From assembly GCA_016708875.1 (NCBI GenBank), contig JADJFA010000029.1:1-64000 (forward strand): 64,000 nucleotides of DNA, in the 5' to 3' direction. Positions 27,970-36,644 of this stretch are shown piece by piece. The notes below the pieces were generated by a model. That model had not been told where the DNA came from. It did not search any database and was given only the letters and a program-made list of their open reading frames with translations. This stretch comes from Lewinellaceae bacterium. GTDB lineage: Bacteria > Bacteroidota > Bacteroidia > Chitinophagales > Saprospiraceae. Numbering within the stretch: position 1 is the first letter of the stretch; each line of letters opens with the position of its first letter. Both the position numbers and the translations under genes were made by a program.

Positions 27970-28170
27970 TATTTTAAACAGGAAAATGTAAAACAGGAAA
28001 ACCGCAAAATGTAAAACTGCGAGGAAAACGATCTGGAGAAAAGGTAGATTTTTAGAGCAGGAAGGGTGACTCATGCCTTTACACTCCTTCCGAAGTTAGC
28101 CAAAGAACGACTCTACCCCTCTTAATTTTAAATTTTGCGGTTTTCCTGTTTTGCGGTTTTCCTGTTTATT
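27970..28170. repeat. Long inverted repeat between dnaE and dinB
   Basis: The left arm AAACAGGAAAATGTAAAACA, then GGAAAACCGCAAAATGTAAA, is mirrored near 28122-28168 by AAATTTTGCGGTTTTCCTG, then TTTTGCGGTTTTCCTGTTTA. Short internal direct repeats (CAGGAAAACCGCAAAA) make up each arm. The loop is ~110 bases. Function unknown; it may form a transcript hairpin between the two polymerase genes. Confidence 0.7.
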
Positions 28171-28186
28171 TGATTATTGAAAATTT

Positions 28187-29332
28187 ATGAACCTCTTCGG
28201 CCGCTCCATTCTTCACCTCGACCTCGACGCTTTTTTTGTCGCGGTCGAACAACTGCGCAACGACAGTCTGCGCGGAAAGCCTCTCCTCATCGGGGGCAGC
28301 AGCAATCGGGGCGTGGTGGCTTCTTGCAGTTATGAGGCCCGGGCTTTCGGGGTGCGTTCGGCCATGCCCATGCGACAAGCCTTGCAACTTTGTCCTGATG
28401 CGATTGTGCTGCGCGGCGACATGGAAACCTACTCCAAACACTCCTCGCTGGTGCGTGCCGTCATCGAAGAACACGCCCCCCTCTATGAACAGGCCTCGAT
28501 TGACGAGTTCTACCTCGACCTAAGCGGCATGGACAAATACATCGGGTGCTGGAAATGGAGTACCGAACTGCGCCAGCGCATCATCAAAGAAACAGGGCTG
28601 CCCTTATCGCTCGGACTCTCGGTGAACAAAACGGTATCCAAAGTCGGCACCGGACAGGCAAAACCCAATGGGACAAAACTGATAGCAGCAGGTACGGAAA
28701 AGACTTTTCTTGCGCCCTTGCCCGTGGGCAAAATCCCTTCGATTGGTCGTGAAACAGAACGCCGCCTTTCGCTCATGGGCGTGCGCACTTGTCAGATCCT
28801 GAGCGAAGTGCCTCCCCGCCTCCTGCAACGGGAATTTGGCAAGCACGGCCTCCTCATGTGGAAAAAAGCCAACGGGGAAGACGAAAGCCCGGTAGTGCCT
28901 TATCGTGAGCAGGATTCTATTTCTACCGAGCGCACCTTCCACACCGATACCATTGAAATGCGTTTCCTGCACGATGAAATCCGAAAACAAACGGCTCAAC
29001 TGGCTTATCAACTGCGCAGTCTCGGAAAACTGACCGCCTGCGTGACCGTGAAACTGCGCTATTCGGATTTCAACACGTTTACCAAACAAGCCAAAATCTC
29101 CTATACCGCACAGGATGGCCTGCTCGTGGCGCACACGCTGAGTTTGTTCGACCGATTGTACGAGCGCCGTCAGGCTATTCGCCTGGTGGGCGTGCGTTTC
29201 AGCGAACTGGTACAAGGAACCAGTCAACTCAACCTGTTTGACGATACGGAAAAGGAATCGCGGCTGTTGGATGCTATGGACAAGATTCGGGACCGGTTTG
29301 GGAAAGGGGCGGTGCGAAGGGCAGCCACATGA
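28187..29332 (+). CDS. dinB: DNA polymerase IV (Y family)
   Basis: 381 residues. Palm motifs ILHLDLDAFFVAVEQ (catalytic Asp near residue 11-13) and QASIDEFYLDLSG (catalytic DE near 106-107), SCSYEARAFGVRSAMPM, SLGLSVNKTVSKVGTGQAKP, the helix-hairpin-helix region IPSIGRETERRLSLMGVRTC, and the little-finger domain LRSLGKLTACVTVKLRYSDF. A C-terminal QLNLFDD is a beta-clamp-binding peptide. It inserts nucleotides opposite damaged bases. It is the downstream partner of the short dnaE and probably shares its regulation. Confidence 0.95.
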   Translation: MNLFGRSILHLDLDAFFVAVEQLRNDSLRGKPLLIGGSSNRGVVASCSYEARAFGVRSAMPMRQALQLCPDAIVLRGDMETYSKHSSLVRAVIEEHAPLYEQASIDEFYLDLSGMDKYIGCWKWSTELRQRIIKETGLPLSLGLSVNKTVSKVGTGQAKPNGTKLIAAGTEKTFLAPLPVGKIPSIGRETERRLSLMGVRTCQILSEVPPRLLQREFGKHGLLMWKKANGEDESPVVPYREQDSISTERTFHTDTIEMRFLHDEIRKQTAQLAYQLRSLGKLTACVTVKLRYSDFNTFTKQAKISYTAQDGLLVAHTLSLFDRLYERRQAIRLVGVRFSELVQGTSQLNLFDDTEKESRLLDAMDKIRDRFGKGAVRRAAT

Positions 29333-29366
29333 ATAATTAATAATAAAAACTAGAAAATGAGGGGTC

Positions 29367-29527
29367 TTTTTTGATTGACGATTGATGAATACATGAATGA
29401 TGATTGTTGAGGTAGAGGTTTGATTTTCGATTGCTGATGTTCCGCCCAATCATCCATTATAATTTCACCAATAGCCCATCACCTCAACAATCATCATTCA
29501 TGTACTCATCACTCGTCAATCAAAAAA
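29367..29527. repeat. 46-bp inverted repeat (intergenic palindrome)
   Basis: The arm TTTTTTGATTGACGATTGAT, then GAATACATGAATGATGATTG, ending TTGAGG at 29412, is the reverse complement of 29482-29527 with only two mismatches. The loop is 69 bases. It lies just after dinB with no ORF inside. It could be a MITE-like insertion or a bidirectional terminator. Confidence 0.85.
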
Positions 29528-29624
29528 TTCTACAATTCTTAAATATCACTTCTTAAAATTCATGCGGCTGCCCTGGGGGGGGATAGGTTTTTTAAAAACA
29601 GCGTCAGTGCTGCGGCATCTGGTG

Positions 29625-30235
29625 TCATCTTTGGCTATATCTAAAAACCAAGTGCTCTTTATATTCGATGATGCACTGGCATAATGCTTCCATTTTGTCA
29701 AACCTCGGTGAACTCCGGCCAACAAATTGATAGATCCTTTGATCGCACACGGCTGCTTCGGGCTTGTTGCCTTCCAAAAGGAATGCATAACCATCCAATA
29801 CATCCATATTAGCTCTAAATGGTTCGGCTGTCCAAAAGTCGAATTCATAAATCATTGCATTGAGTATGTTCCAATCTTCCTCCGTAATTTTTGTTTTATA
29901 ATTAAGGCATTCCGAATTGGAATAGCCTCTCCCGACACATTTTACGGTTAGAAAACAGCCATAGTCATTGATTTCAACTTTTATGGATTCTCCATTACGG
30001 AAGGCATCATAGAAAAGCAAATGATAAGCCTTGTAATTCAATCCTTTAATGGGGGCGAGCCAAACCTATTTAACAACGTGTCCCGAAAGACGGTCGCTTG
30101 TTGTGCAAAAACCGAATCAACTTGATCGTCCAAGTATTCATACCGATTAAATTCTGGACACTCCTGTTTCGCCTTGCAGCCAAACAAGCAAATCAGCCCA
30201 AAGGCTATAGACCAGAAAATTGATTTGACTAGCAT
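29625..30235 (-). pseudogene. Hypothetical lipoprotein (one frameshift)
   Basis: From the ATG at 30235, MLVKSIFWSIAFGLICLFGC is a lipoprotein signal with the lipobox Cys at residue 20. The frame ends at LNRFGSPPLKD, but removing one C from a five-C run near 30050 joins it to the 138-residue ORF downstream (GLNYKAYHLLFYDAFRNGES to the stop at 29625). Repaired length ~200 residues. The downstream half has EEDWNILNAMIYEFDFW and EYKEHLVFRY. No family recognised. Predicted anchored in the periplasm or outer membrane. Confidence 0.6.
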
Positions 30236-30259
30236 ATGTTATTGTTTAATCTTCCCGAA

Positions 30260-30832
30260 CTACTCGATGACTAATTTGTGCTTGTCCAGCAAGCCGGCAA
30301 TGTTTGTCAGGGAAAATTTCGCCTTGCTGATTCGATTGGTTTCGGGGTCGATGGAGAAATTGAAAGCCGTTCGGAGGTCGGCGTTTTCGAGGATGGTGTT
30401 TTCAAAGATGGCGTTTCTGAAGTCACATTGCCGAAAAACAGCCTGACTCAGGTCGGTTCCTATCCATTCCACCTCTTCCAATTTGCAATCTTTGAACACA
30501 GTGTCCCGCAGGTTGAGTTTGTAAAAAGAAGAAAAATTGAGCACACAGGTATCGAATTCCAGCGCGAGGGCGAAGGTGTTGCAATCGTCAAAACGCAGGC
30601 CCAGCATTTTGCAATTTTTGAATGTCACCTCGCGGAAGGCCGTCCCGTTCAGTTTGCACATGCTCAAATCACAATCTGAAAAAGTGCAGGCCGAGAACGA
30701 AATCCCCGACAAATTACTGTTCAAAAAACGGCAATTCGAGAACTGGCAGTTTTCGTATTCGCCCATTTCCAGGCCTTTTTCGCTGAAATCTTCCCCCTGA
30801 AAATGTTTGTCTTCGATGTATGCTTTGCTCAT
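30260..30832 (-). CDS. Pentapeptide-repeat protein
   Basis: 190 residues built on the A(D/N)LxX-type five-residue repeat: CQFSNCRFLNSNLSGISFSA, CTFSDCDLSMCKLNGTAF, DLSQAVFRQCDFRNAIFENT, ILENADLRTAFN. It folds into a right-handed quadrilateral beta-helix. The overall size and the interruption before FYKLNLRD resemble the Qnr/MfpA-like class, members of which protect DNA gyrase. However, such repeats occur in many unrelated proteins, so no function is assigned. No signal peptide. The start (MSKAYIEDKHFQGEDF) is typical of the group. Confidence 0.9.
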   Translation of the reverse strand: MSKAYIEDKHFQGEDFSEKGLEMGEYENCQFSNCRFLNSNLSGISFSACTFSDCDLSMCKLNGTAFREVTFKNCKMLGLRFDDCNTFALALEFDTCVLNFSSFYKLNLRDTVFKDCKLEEVEWIGTDLSQAVFRQCDFRNAIFENTILENADLRTAFNFSIDPETNRISKAKFSLTNIAGLLDKHKLVIE

Positions 30833-30900
30833 GAGTGGCGGTTTTGAATCAATTGGAGCGGTTTCTATGTTTTTCGCCGTGCGTGGTGTTCCAAGTGGCC

Positions 30901-31575
30901 CTAATCCTCCAGAACACTTTCTCCGTTCAAATTGGTGGTCAGCACCATGCTCATATAATCGAAATATGGCCGCATGGCCCGGAAGCTTTGTATCACTTCC
31001 TGTAGAAACAGATCGCCGGTTACCTCGGCGTCCGTAAAATTTCGTTTCACGACAAAGCTCTTTTTGCGGAGCAAGTCGAGCGCCGGATGATTCCTGTCAA
31101 AGCCCTGTGGCGCTGTTTTTAATTCCTCTCCTTGCAGCGTACCAAAATATTTCCGGAAGCCGGGATCCGACATGATTTCCCGGATCGGCTGGTCGTCAAT
31201 GGCGAATTCGGCGCGGATACGCTTCAAATCCTCCGCATTAGGTTGCCAGAAACCTCCGCCGACAAACGATCCGCCCGGTTCTATCTGGAGGTAATAACCA
31301 CCCCGGAGGCGTTTGGTGGCCCGGCTCAGGCCCAAGCCAAAGTTGTTTTTGTACGGCGACTTGTCTTTGGAAAAACGCACATCCCGGTAAATACGGAACA
31401 GCGTAGCGGATTCCAGCAAATCGGTTTCGCCCAGCGCATTTTCGACAGCCCGGGCAAATGCTTTCATATTGTCGAGCGCCGCTTCATAACGGCCTTTGTT
31501 GGCTTGAAACCACTCGCGATCGTTATTGGCTGCGAGGTCCTTCAAAAACTGTAGGGTGGAAAGTTGAATTTTCAT
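30901..31575 (-). CDS. DUF2461 family protein
   Basis: 224 residues, full family length. Typical words: TLQFLKDLAANNDREWFQAN, LFRIYRDVRFSKDKSPYKNN, GGYYLQIEPGGSFVGGGFWQP. Function unknown; the conserved RD.RFSKDKSPYK core suggests a binding or enzymatic site. Soluble, no signal peptide. It is on the same strand as the pentapeptide gene, 68 bases upstream of it, so the two may share a transcript. Confidence 0.9.
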   Translation of the reverse strand: MKIQLSTLQFLKDLAANNDREWFQANKGRYEAALDNMKAFARAVENALGETDLLESATLFRIYRDVRFSKDKSPYKNNFGLGLSRATKRLRGGYYLQIEPGGSFVGGGFWQPNAEDLKRIRAEFAIDDQPIREIMSDPGFRKYFGTLQGEELKTAPQGFDRNHPALDLLRKKSFVVKRNFTDAEVTGDLFLQEVIQSFRAMRPYFDYMSMVLTTNLNGESVLED

Positions 31576-31797
31576 ATATGGAATGACTGTGGCGCAAATG
31601 TAGGCAGGATTATATCAGTTCTTTCGGCTTAGCAACGCGTCGTAGTGGCGCTGGGTCACACACGTTTTGAAAAACGCACGCCCAGCTCCCTGGCAGCAAA
31701 AATCCCTAATTTTAGGGATTTTCATCATGGATCATGACCGCTATCTTTGTGCTTCTTATTTCAATCCCTGAGTTATAACGCTTCTAAAACCGTGCAG

Positions 31798-32070
31798 ATG
31801 AGCAATCCCCCTTGCCCTCCTTCCCCGTTCGTCAGAACTAATCTCTCCGACGATTTACCGAACCTCTCCTCTGAAAAAAGTTTAACACTGCGCGAGCGCG
31901 AGATCATCCAATGGATGAGTCATGATCAAAATGTGAAAAAGATCGCCAGATCTCTCAATATCAGTGCTTTTACTGTACAAGACCACATTAAGAATATTAA
32001 ATGTAAAATGGATATGCATACACCGGGAGGCATTGTTGCCAAGGCTATCAGGGAAGGGCTAATTGAGTAA
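31798..32070 (+). CDS. LuxR-type helix-turn-helix protein without sensor domain
   Basis: 90 residues from the ATG at 31798 (MSNPPCPPSPF); an upstream start adds no domain. A GerE/LuxR DNA-binding domain fills the C-terminal two thirds: LTLREREIIQWMSHDQNVKK, IARSLNISAFTVQDHIKNIK. No receiver or ligand domain, so activity must be set by abundance or a partner. It precedes the Cys-rich lipoprotein on the same strand by 86 bases. Confidence 0.8.
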   Translation: MSNPPCPPSPFVRTNLSDDLPNLSSEKSLTLREREIIQWMSHDQNVKKIARSLNISAFTVQDHIKNIKCKMDMHTPGGIVAKAIREGLIE

Positions 32071-32156
32071 ATACTGCATGGCATTTCTGCGCACATTAGC
32101 CGAACCCACGTCCAACTTCTCCTGCAATTCTTTCTTTCATCCTATAATACGCAATT

Positions 32157-32612
32157 ATGAAAAAATCGATTCCTTTCCTTGCTTTAATTCTTTTTTTCAG
32201 TTTTGCCTGCAACAAAGGCACAGAGGTTCAAACAACTGAAGATATTAACAAGCTGGATGATGCTCAAGCAAATGAGCGTGGCATCTGCTGCTGTAAACTA
32301 ACCGTGATTACTACTGCGTTCGGCGGATTAGTAATTTGCGGTGTAGCACCTAGTCCGATGGGCATTCCATGTAATGTAGCCACTAGTTGCGGTGTCAACA
32401 CGTGTGGTGACCGGGTAAACTTCCCAGGTCCAGGCAAGAATATTACATTTTGCTATGAAGATGATTGTGCCATCTGTTTCACCAACCCAGCGGGATTTCA
32501 AATTCAATTTACCCTTGATTGCTGGGGTTTATCCGGCCCCATTACGCTAAACGCATTCGAAACTAAATGCTTCGTTGCTGACTGCAATACTGGTTTTCAT
32601 CAATGCCCATAA
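32157..32612 (+). CDS. Cysteine-rich lipoprotein, hypothetical
   Basis: 151 residues. Signal MKKSIPFLALILFFSFAC with the lipobox Cys at residue 18. The mature part carries 14 further Cys, including GICCCK and spaced single Cys to the end (FHQCP), which suggests a disulfide-knotted or metal-binding surface domain. No family recognised. It ends 60 bases before a strong terminator. The upstream LuxR-type gene may control it. Confidence 0.75.
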   Translation: MKKSIPFLALILFFSFACNKGTEVQTTEDINKLDDAQANERGICCCKLTVITTAFGGLVICGVAPSPMGIPCNVATSCGVNTCGDRVNFPGPGKNITFCYEDDCAICFTNPAGFQIQFTLDCWGLSGPITLNAFETKCFVADCNTGFHQCP

Positions 32613-32673
32613 CCCATATTAAAATCCTGAACTGCCAAGCATAACCAACACGTCCATTAACCGGAAAGAATTG

Positions 32674-32709
32674 GAAAAGCCACCCAACATATTGGGGGGC
32701 TTTTTTTGT
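32674..32709 (+). terminator. Rho-independent terminator
   Basis: AAAAGCCACCCAA and ATTGGGGGGCTTTTTTT form a GC-rich hairpin with a short loop and a T tract. It lies 60 bases after the Cys-rich lipoprotein gene. Confidence 0.9.
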
Positions 32710-32910
32710 GTTGGAGATTGTGACGGCCTCAAAACAGCGTTCGGGATAGCTGCGCTGGGTGGGGTGGGGAGGAGGTCGGCACAGCCGAATGGAATGGGTG
32801 GCACAGGCAGGAGCCTTTGCGCCAGCGGGTATTTTAGCGAGAGGCAAAATTTTTCAAATCGAAAATAAAGGTCAATTTTTTCGATTTGAATCTTGAAATT
32901 CCGGGGCATG

Positions 32911-33699
32911 CCGCCGCGCCTGGGTCTTGTGACCCAGCGCTACTTCAGCAGGCAGCCATGCTCAAGCTAGAACCTACTCAAACGGCGGCGGCCAATCACT
33001 CCCGTACCAAAAGTGAGTCAAAAAAGTCCAATGCATCTCTGCACGCAGATAAAACGCTGCAGAAGACCAAGGATACTTTTCTGGGTCATCAGCCAAACGC
33101 CACTTAGGCTGCACCGGATTGCGATGAATATATTCCATTTTCTGTGCCACGATTGGATCAGTAAAAAGCGGAATAGACAAAGGGCGTTCTTTAAAAAATT
33201 GATATTCTCGATCTTTTCGACCCACTTTGAAATATTCCAACACCTTAGGATGATGATCAAAAAGGTCAAACTTAATTTGCTGTGCTACATACTTCATAAA
33301 CCTAAGCTGAATCTTCGATAAATCCTGTTCTGCGAGCATCTGCCAGATTATATGAAAATGGTTGGGCATGATGACAAAGGCATGAACCCTTACGGTTTGC
33401 TCTTTGACAAGATAGTCCAAAGAATCGGTGATGATTTTCTTGTATTTATCTGGTCGAAGTAGATGCCTCCAATCTTTAACGGTGGCAGTAGTGAAGTACA
33501 GATCAGTGTATTTGTAATGGAAGTTGCCGGGATACATGATAATGATTCATTTGGTTAATAACAAAGTTAACCGTTATCCTCAATGTTTCAAGTCCTTCCA
33601 ACTGCTTTGCTTGATTCACTGCTGTCACATTTGGAAGATCAGTTCTTTTGGCTTGGGAAAGCACCGAAGTGGCGCTGGGTCACAAGACCCAGGCGCGGC
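32911..33699. mobile_element. RAYT element (REP-associated transposase with hairpin ends)
   Basis: The left end GCGCCTGGGTCTTGTGACCC and the right end (same sequence inverted, 33671-33695) are each hairpins (CTGGGTC-ttgt-GACCCAG) and are inverted relative to each other. Between them lie the transposase gene and short flanks. The flanks reappear, without the gene, in four shorter copies to the right. Confidence 0.85.
32974..33537 (-). CDS. REP-associated tyrosine transposase (Y1/HUH, RAYT)
   Basis: 187 residues. HAFVIMPNHFHIIWQ contains the HUH motif (His-Phe-His), and KMEYIHRNPVQPKW the catalytic Tyr of Y1 transposases. The start YKYTDLYFTTATVKDWRHLL and the end YPWSSAAFYL are typical of the IS200-like 'transposase' family that processes REP hairpins. 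The frame is intact. It nicks single-stranded DNA at hairpin ends. The surrounding palindromes are its likely substrates. Confidence 0.95.
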   Translation of the reverse strand: MYPGNFHYKYTDLYFTTATVKDWRHLLRPDKYKKIITDSLDYLVKEQTVRVHAFVIMPNHFHIIWQMLAEQDLSKIQLRFMKYVAQQIKFDLFDHHPKVLEYFKVGRKDREYQFFKERPLSIPLFTDPIVAQKMEYIHRNPVQPKWRLADDPEKYPWSSAAFYLRAEMHWTFLTHFWYGSDWPPPFE

Positions 33700-33898
33700 T
33701 TGGGATCAGTTTTAGAAAAAAAAATTGGTCCGTGTTGGAGATAGAACACCATGCAGGGCAGGGAAGCCGGGCAAGCCGGCGCGGCGGCTTGGGATCAGTT
33801 TTAAGCAAAAATTGGTCCGTGCTGGAGATGCATTCCCCGCCCCGCTAGTTATCCTAATTGGAACATAATCAAGTCTTTCTCTCTAGAACCAATCTCAA

Positions 33899-34154
33899 GC
33901 CGCCGCGCCTGGGTCTTGTGACCCAGCGCCACTACAAGACGGGCATGGCCCGTGTGTTGTCCTTGGAGCAAAACCTACTCCTAATCAAACGGCGGGCCCG
34001 TACCAGAAATGGGTCAAAAGTTATCCCTTATCCTCTTCGTTTCAAGTCCTTCCAACTGCTTTGATTGGTTCACCGCTGTCACATTTGGAAGATCAGTTCT
34101 TTTGGCTTGGGAAAGCACCGAAGTGGCGCTGGGTCACAAGACCCAGGCGCGGCG
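33899..34154. mobile_element. Internally deleted RAYT derivative, copy 1
   Basis: Hairpin ends as in the full element (GCGCCTGGGTCTTGTGACCC left, inverted right). The interior is ~200 bases: the transposase 3' tail (CGTACCAGAAATGGGTCAAA in reverse) joined directly to the sequence upstream of its start codon (CGTTTCAAGTCCTTCCAACT). Confidence 0.8.
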
Positions 34155-34350
34155 GCTTGGGATCAGTTTTAGGCAAAAAACTTGATCGGTGCTGGAGATG
34201 GAACACCATGCAGGGCAGGAAGAGCCAGGCGCGGCGGCTTAGGATCAGTTTGAAGCAAAAAATTGATCCGTGCTGGAGATGCCATTCCCCGCCCCGCTAG
34301 TTGTCCTAATTGGAACATAATCAAGTCTTTCTCTCTAGAACCAATCTCAA

Positions 34351-34587
34351 GCCGCCGCGCCTGGGTCTTGTGACCCAGCGCCACTTCGTCGGGCAGCCAA
34401 GCTCGAGCAGAACCTACTCCTATTCAAACGGCGGGCCCGTACCAGAAATGGGTCAAAGTTATCCCTTATCCTCTTCGTTTCAAGTCCTTCCAACTGCTTT
34501 GATTGGTTCACCGCTGTCACATTTGGAAGATCAGTTCTTTGGCTTGGGAAACCGAAGTGGCGCTGGGTCACAAGACCCAGGCGCGGC
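34351..34587. mobile_element. Internally deleted RAYT derivative, copy 2
   Basis: Same ends and same internal junction as the copy at 33899. Small differences in the interior (TCGTCGGGCAGCCAAGCTCG). Confidence 0.8.
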
Positions 34588-34783
34588 GACTTGGGATCAG
34601 TTTTAAGCAAAAAATGGGTCCGTGCTGGTGATGGAACACCATGCAGGACAGGAAGGGCCAGGCGCGGCGGCTTAGGATCAGTTTGAAGCAAAAAATTGGT
34701 CCGTGCTGGTGATGCCATTCCCGGCCCGCTAGTTGTCCCTAATTGGAACATAATCAAGTCTTTCTCTTCTAGTACTAACCTCA

Positions 34784-35028
34784 AGCCGCCGCGCCTGGGT
34801 CTTGTGACCCAGCGCCACTACGACGGGCAGCCATGCTTGAGCAAAACCTACTCCTAATCAAACGGCGGGCCCGTACCAGAAATGGGTCAAAAGTTATCCC
34901 TTATCCTCTTCGTTTCAAGTCCTTCCAACTCCTTTGATTGGTTCCCCGCTGTCACATTTGGAAGATCCGTTCTTTCGGCTTGGGAAAGCACCGAAGTGGC
35001 GCTGGGTCACAAGACCCGGGCGCGGCGG
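34784..35028. mobile_element. Internally deleted RAYT derivative, copy 3
   Basis: Same ends and junction; the right hairpin has one change (ACAAGACCCGGGCGC). Confidence 0.8.
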
Positions 35029-35135
35029 CTTGGGATCAGTTTTAGGCAAAAATGGGTCCGTGCTGGTGAAGGAACACCATGCAGGGCAGGAATATAAATT
35101 TATAAATTGATGTATTTTTCATATTGTTAAACAAT

Positions 35136-35711
35136 TTATTCAAACTTTCCAAGTAAAGATTTTAGATTCTTTTGGTAGGATGGATATGCTTTCCTACAAT
35201 TGTGGTCACAACCGGTTGCCGAAATTTCAAATTCTACAATTTCCTTGGCCACCAAAGAGTTTGACATTACATTAAGTAGTGCGTAAACGCTTCGGATAAA
35301 ACTATCATTTCGGTCTTTCTCTTTAGAGCGTTAAATAGCGCCGTAATACGCTCCATCGTTTAGAAGTGTCTCGAACAATACCAAGTAATTGAGAAAATGC
35401 AGCCTTGCCCTTTCCCTGATCAAGTTCACTGATTCCATTGCCGTAAATAAATCTCGCGTCTATTTTTCTATTAAAAACTGAATACAAAGACCACATCCAA
35501 ATTCTTGTTGTTTACTGATCGCTCCCAATTTATAAATAATATCGACTCTTGCACTATCATTAGGATAGCTCTTACCATAGACAGCGATCAGACTATCGAC
35601 TGTTCTTTGCGTCGAAAGGTTTTGGGCAGAAATACATTCAAAGTTGCTTACAATCAAACTGCCGACTACGACAGTTAATTGTAATAAATATTTTATCGAA
35701 AAATGTGACAT
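35136..35711 (-). pseudogene. Secreted hypothetical protein with two in-frame stops
   Basis: One reading frame holds throughout. A signal peptide (YLLQLTVVVGSLIVSNFECI, then SAQ) is followed by STQRTVDSLIAVYGKSYPND and a stop at 35460. Without any shift it continues TRDLFTAMESVNLIRERARL, then LVLFETLLNDGAYYGAI, a second stop at 35331, then RSKEKDRNDSFIRSVYALLN and SATGCDHNCRKAYPSYQKNL to the last stop at 35136. About 192 codons. The coding sense after each stop supports nonsense mutation rather than frameshift. No family recognised. Wedged between RAYT copies 3 and 4. Confidence 0.55.
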
Positions 35712-35792
35712 TTAAATTTAAGTTGATTCAAAATTTTTGGCAAAAGGGCATGGGAGTATGTTAAGCGAAAATTATGATACAAAAGCAACAAA

Positions 35793-36037
35793 TCCGCCGC
35801 GCCTGGGTCTTGTGACCCAGCGCTACTTCAGCAGGCAGCCAAGATCGAGCAGAACCTACTCCTATTCAAACGGCGGGCCCGTGCCAGAAATGGGTCAAAA
35901 GTTATCCCTTATCCTCTTCGATTCAAGTCCTTCCATCTGCTTTGCTTGGTTCACTGCTGTCACATTTGGAAGATCAGTTCTTTTGGCTTGGGAAACCACC
36001 GAAGTGGCGCTGGGTCACAAGACCCAGGCGCGGCGGC
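35793..36037. mobile_element. Internally deleted RAYT derivative, copy 4
   Basis: Same ends and junction, separated from the tandem array by the broken gene at 35136-35711. A decayed half-hairpin (GCCTGGGTCTTGTGACCT) follows at ~36146. Confidence 0.8.
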
Positions 36038-36248
36038 TTAGCATCAGTTTTAAGCAAAAAATGGGTCCGTGCTGGTGATGGAACGCCATGCAGGGCAGGA
36101 ATTGGCTGGCATGGACAATAGAATTAATTCATTTTTTTTCCGCCATGCCTGGGTCTTGTGACCTAAATGCAACTCCTCCAAGTAATCAAGCGAATACCAC
36201 TCTGTCTTGTCCTGAAATAGCTTTACACAAAACACACATTGTAAAGCA

Positions 36249-36644
36249 ATGGTCAGGATTAAAAAAGTGAAGCGCCAAAACCGGTACCCGGATGAATTGA
36301 AGCGCAAGATTGCGCAAGAATATCTTTCGGGTCGATTCAGTTATGCGATTGCCGCCGAGGAGTATGGCCTTAGAGACAAAAGCGTTGTCAGAGAATTTGT
36401 CAAGTGGTTTCGTCGGAACAACGAACTTAGTGCGACAAATACTGAGATTTCGATGTCCAAGAAGCTACGCTCTACGCCAGATTCCGCCCAAATGGCCACT
36501 GAAAAACGGGTTAAAGAACTAGAAGAACAACTACGTTTATCGAAGTTAAAAGTTGAACTTTTGGAGACAATGATCGACATTGCGGAAGATCAACTTAAGG
36601 TCGATATCAGAAAAAAGTCTGGTTCCCAGCAGTTGAAAAAATGA
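36249..36644 (+). CDS. IS3-family transposase OrfA
   Basis: 131 residues. An N-terminal helix-turn-helix (YPDELKRKIAQEYLSGRFSY, then AIAAEEYGLRDKSVVREFVK) recognises the IS ends. A C-terminal leucine-zipper-like coiled coil (EKRVKELEEQLRLSKLKVEL) drives multimerisation. The stop overlaps the orfB start (AAAATGA), and an A-rich AAAAAATGA context just before it would allow the -1 frameshift that produces OrfAB in this family. Confidence 0.92.
   Translation: MVRIKKVKRQNRYPDELKRKIAQEYLSGRFSYAIAAEEYGLRDKSVVREFVKWFRRNNELSATNTEISMSKKLRSTPDSAQMATEKRVKELEEQLRLSKLKVELLETMIDIAEDQLKVDIRKKSGSQQLKK

Larger units (their letters stand above)
33700..35095. repeat. Tandem array of ~440-bp units (RAYT derivative plus spacer)
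   Basis: Starting points of the unit fall at about 33899, 34351 and 34784. Each unit contains one gene-less RAYT derivative and a shared spacer (GATCAGTTTTAGGCAAAAA, GTCCGTGCTGGAGATG, GGAACACCATGCAGGGCAGG, CTAGTTGTCCTAATTGGAAC). Because the spacer repeats together with the element, the array grew by tandem duplication. All ORFs inside are artefacts. Confidence 0.85.

Noticed and set aside
33899..35028. Possible CRISPR array
   Set aside because: The repeats are ~440 bp with hairpin ends and identical spacers, not short repeats with unique spacers.
33524..35097. Short ORFs in the RAYT array on both strands
   Set aside because: They follow the repeat period and contain hairpin-derived peptides only.
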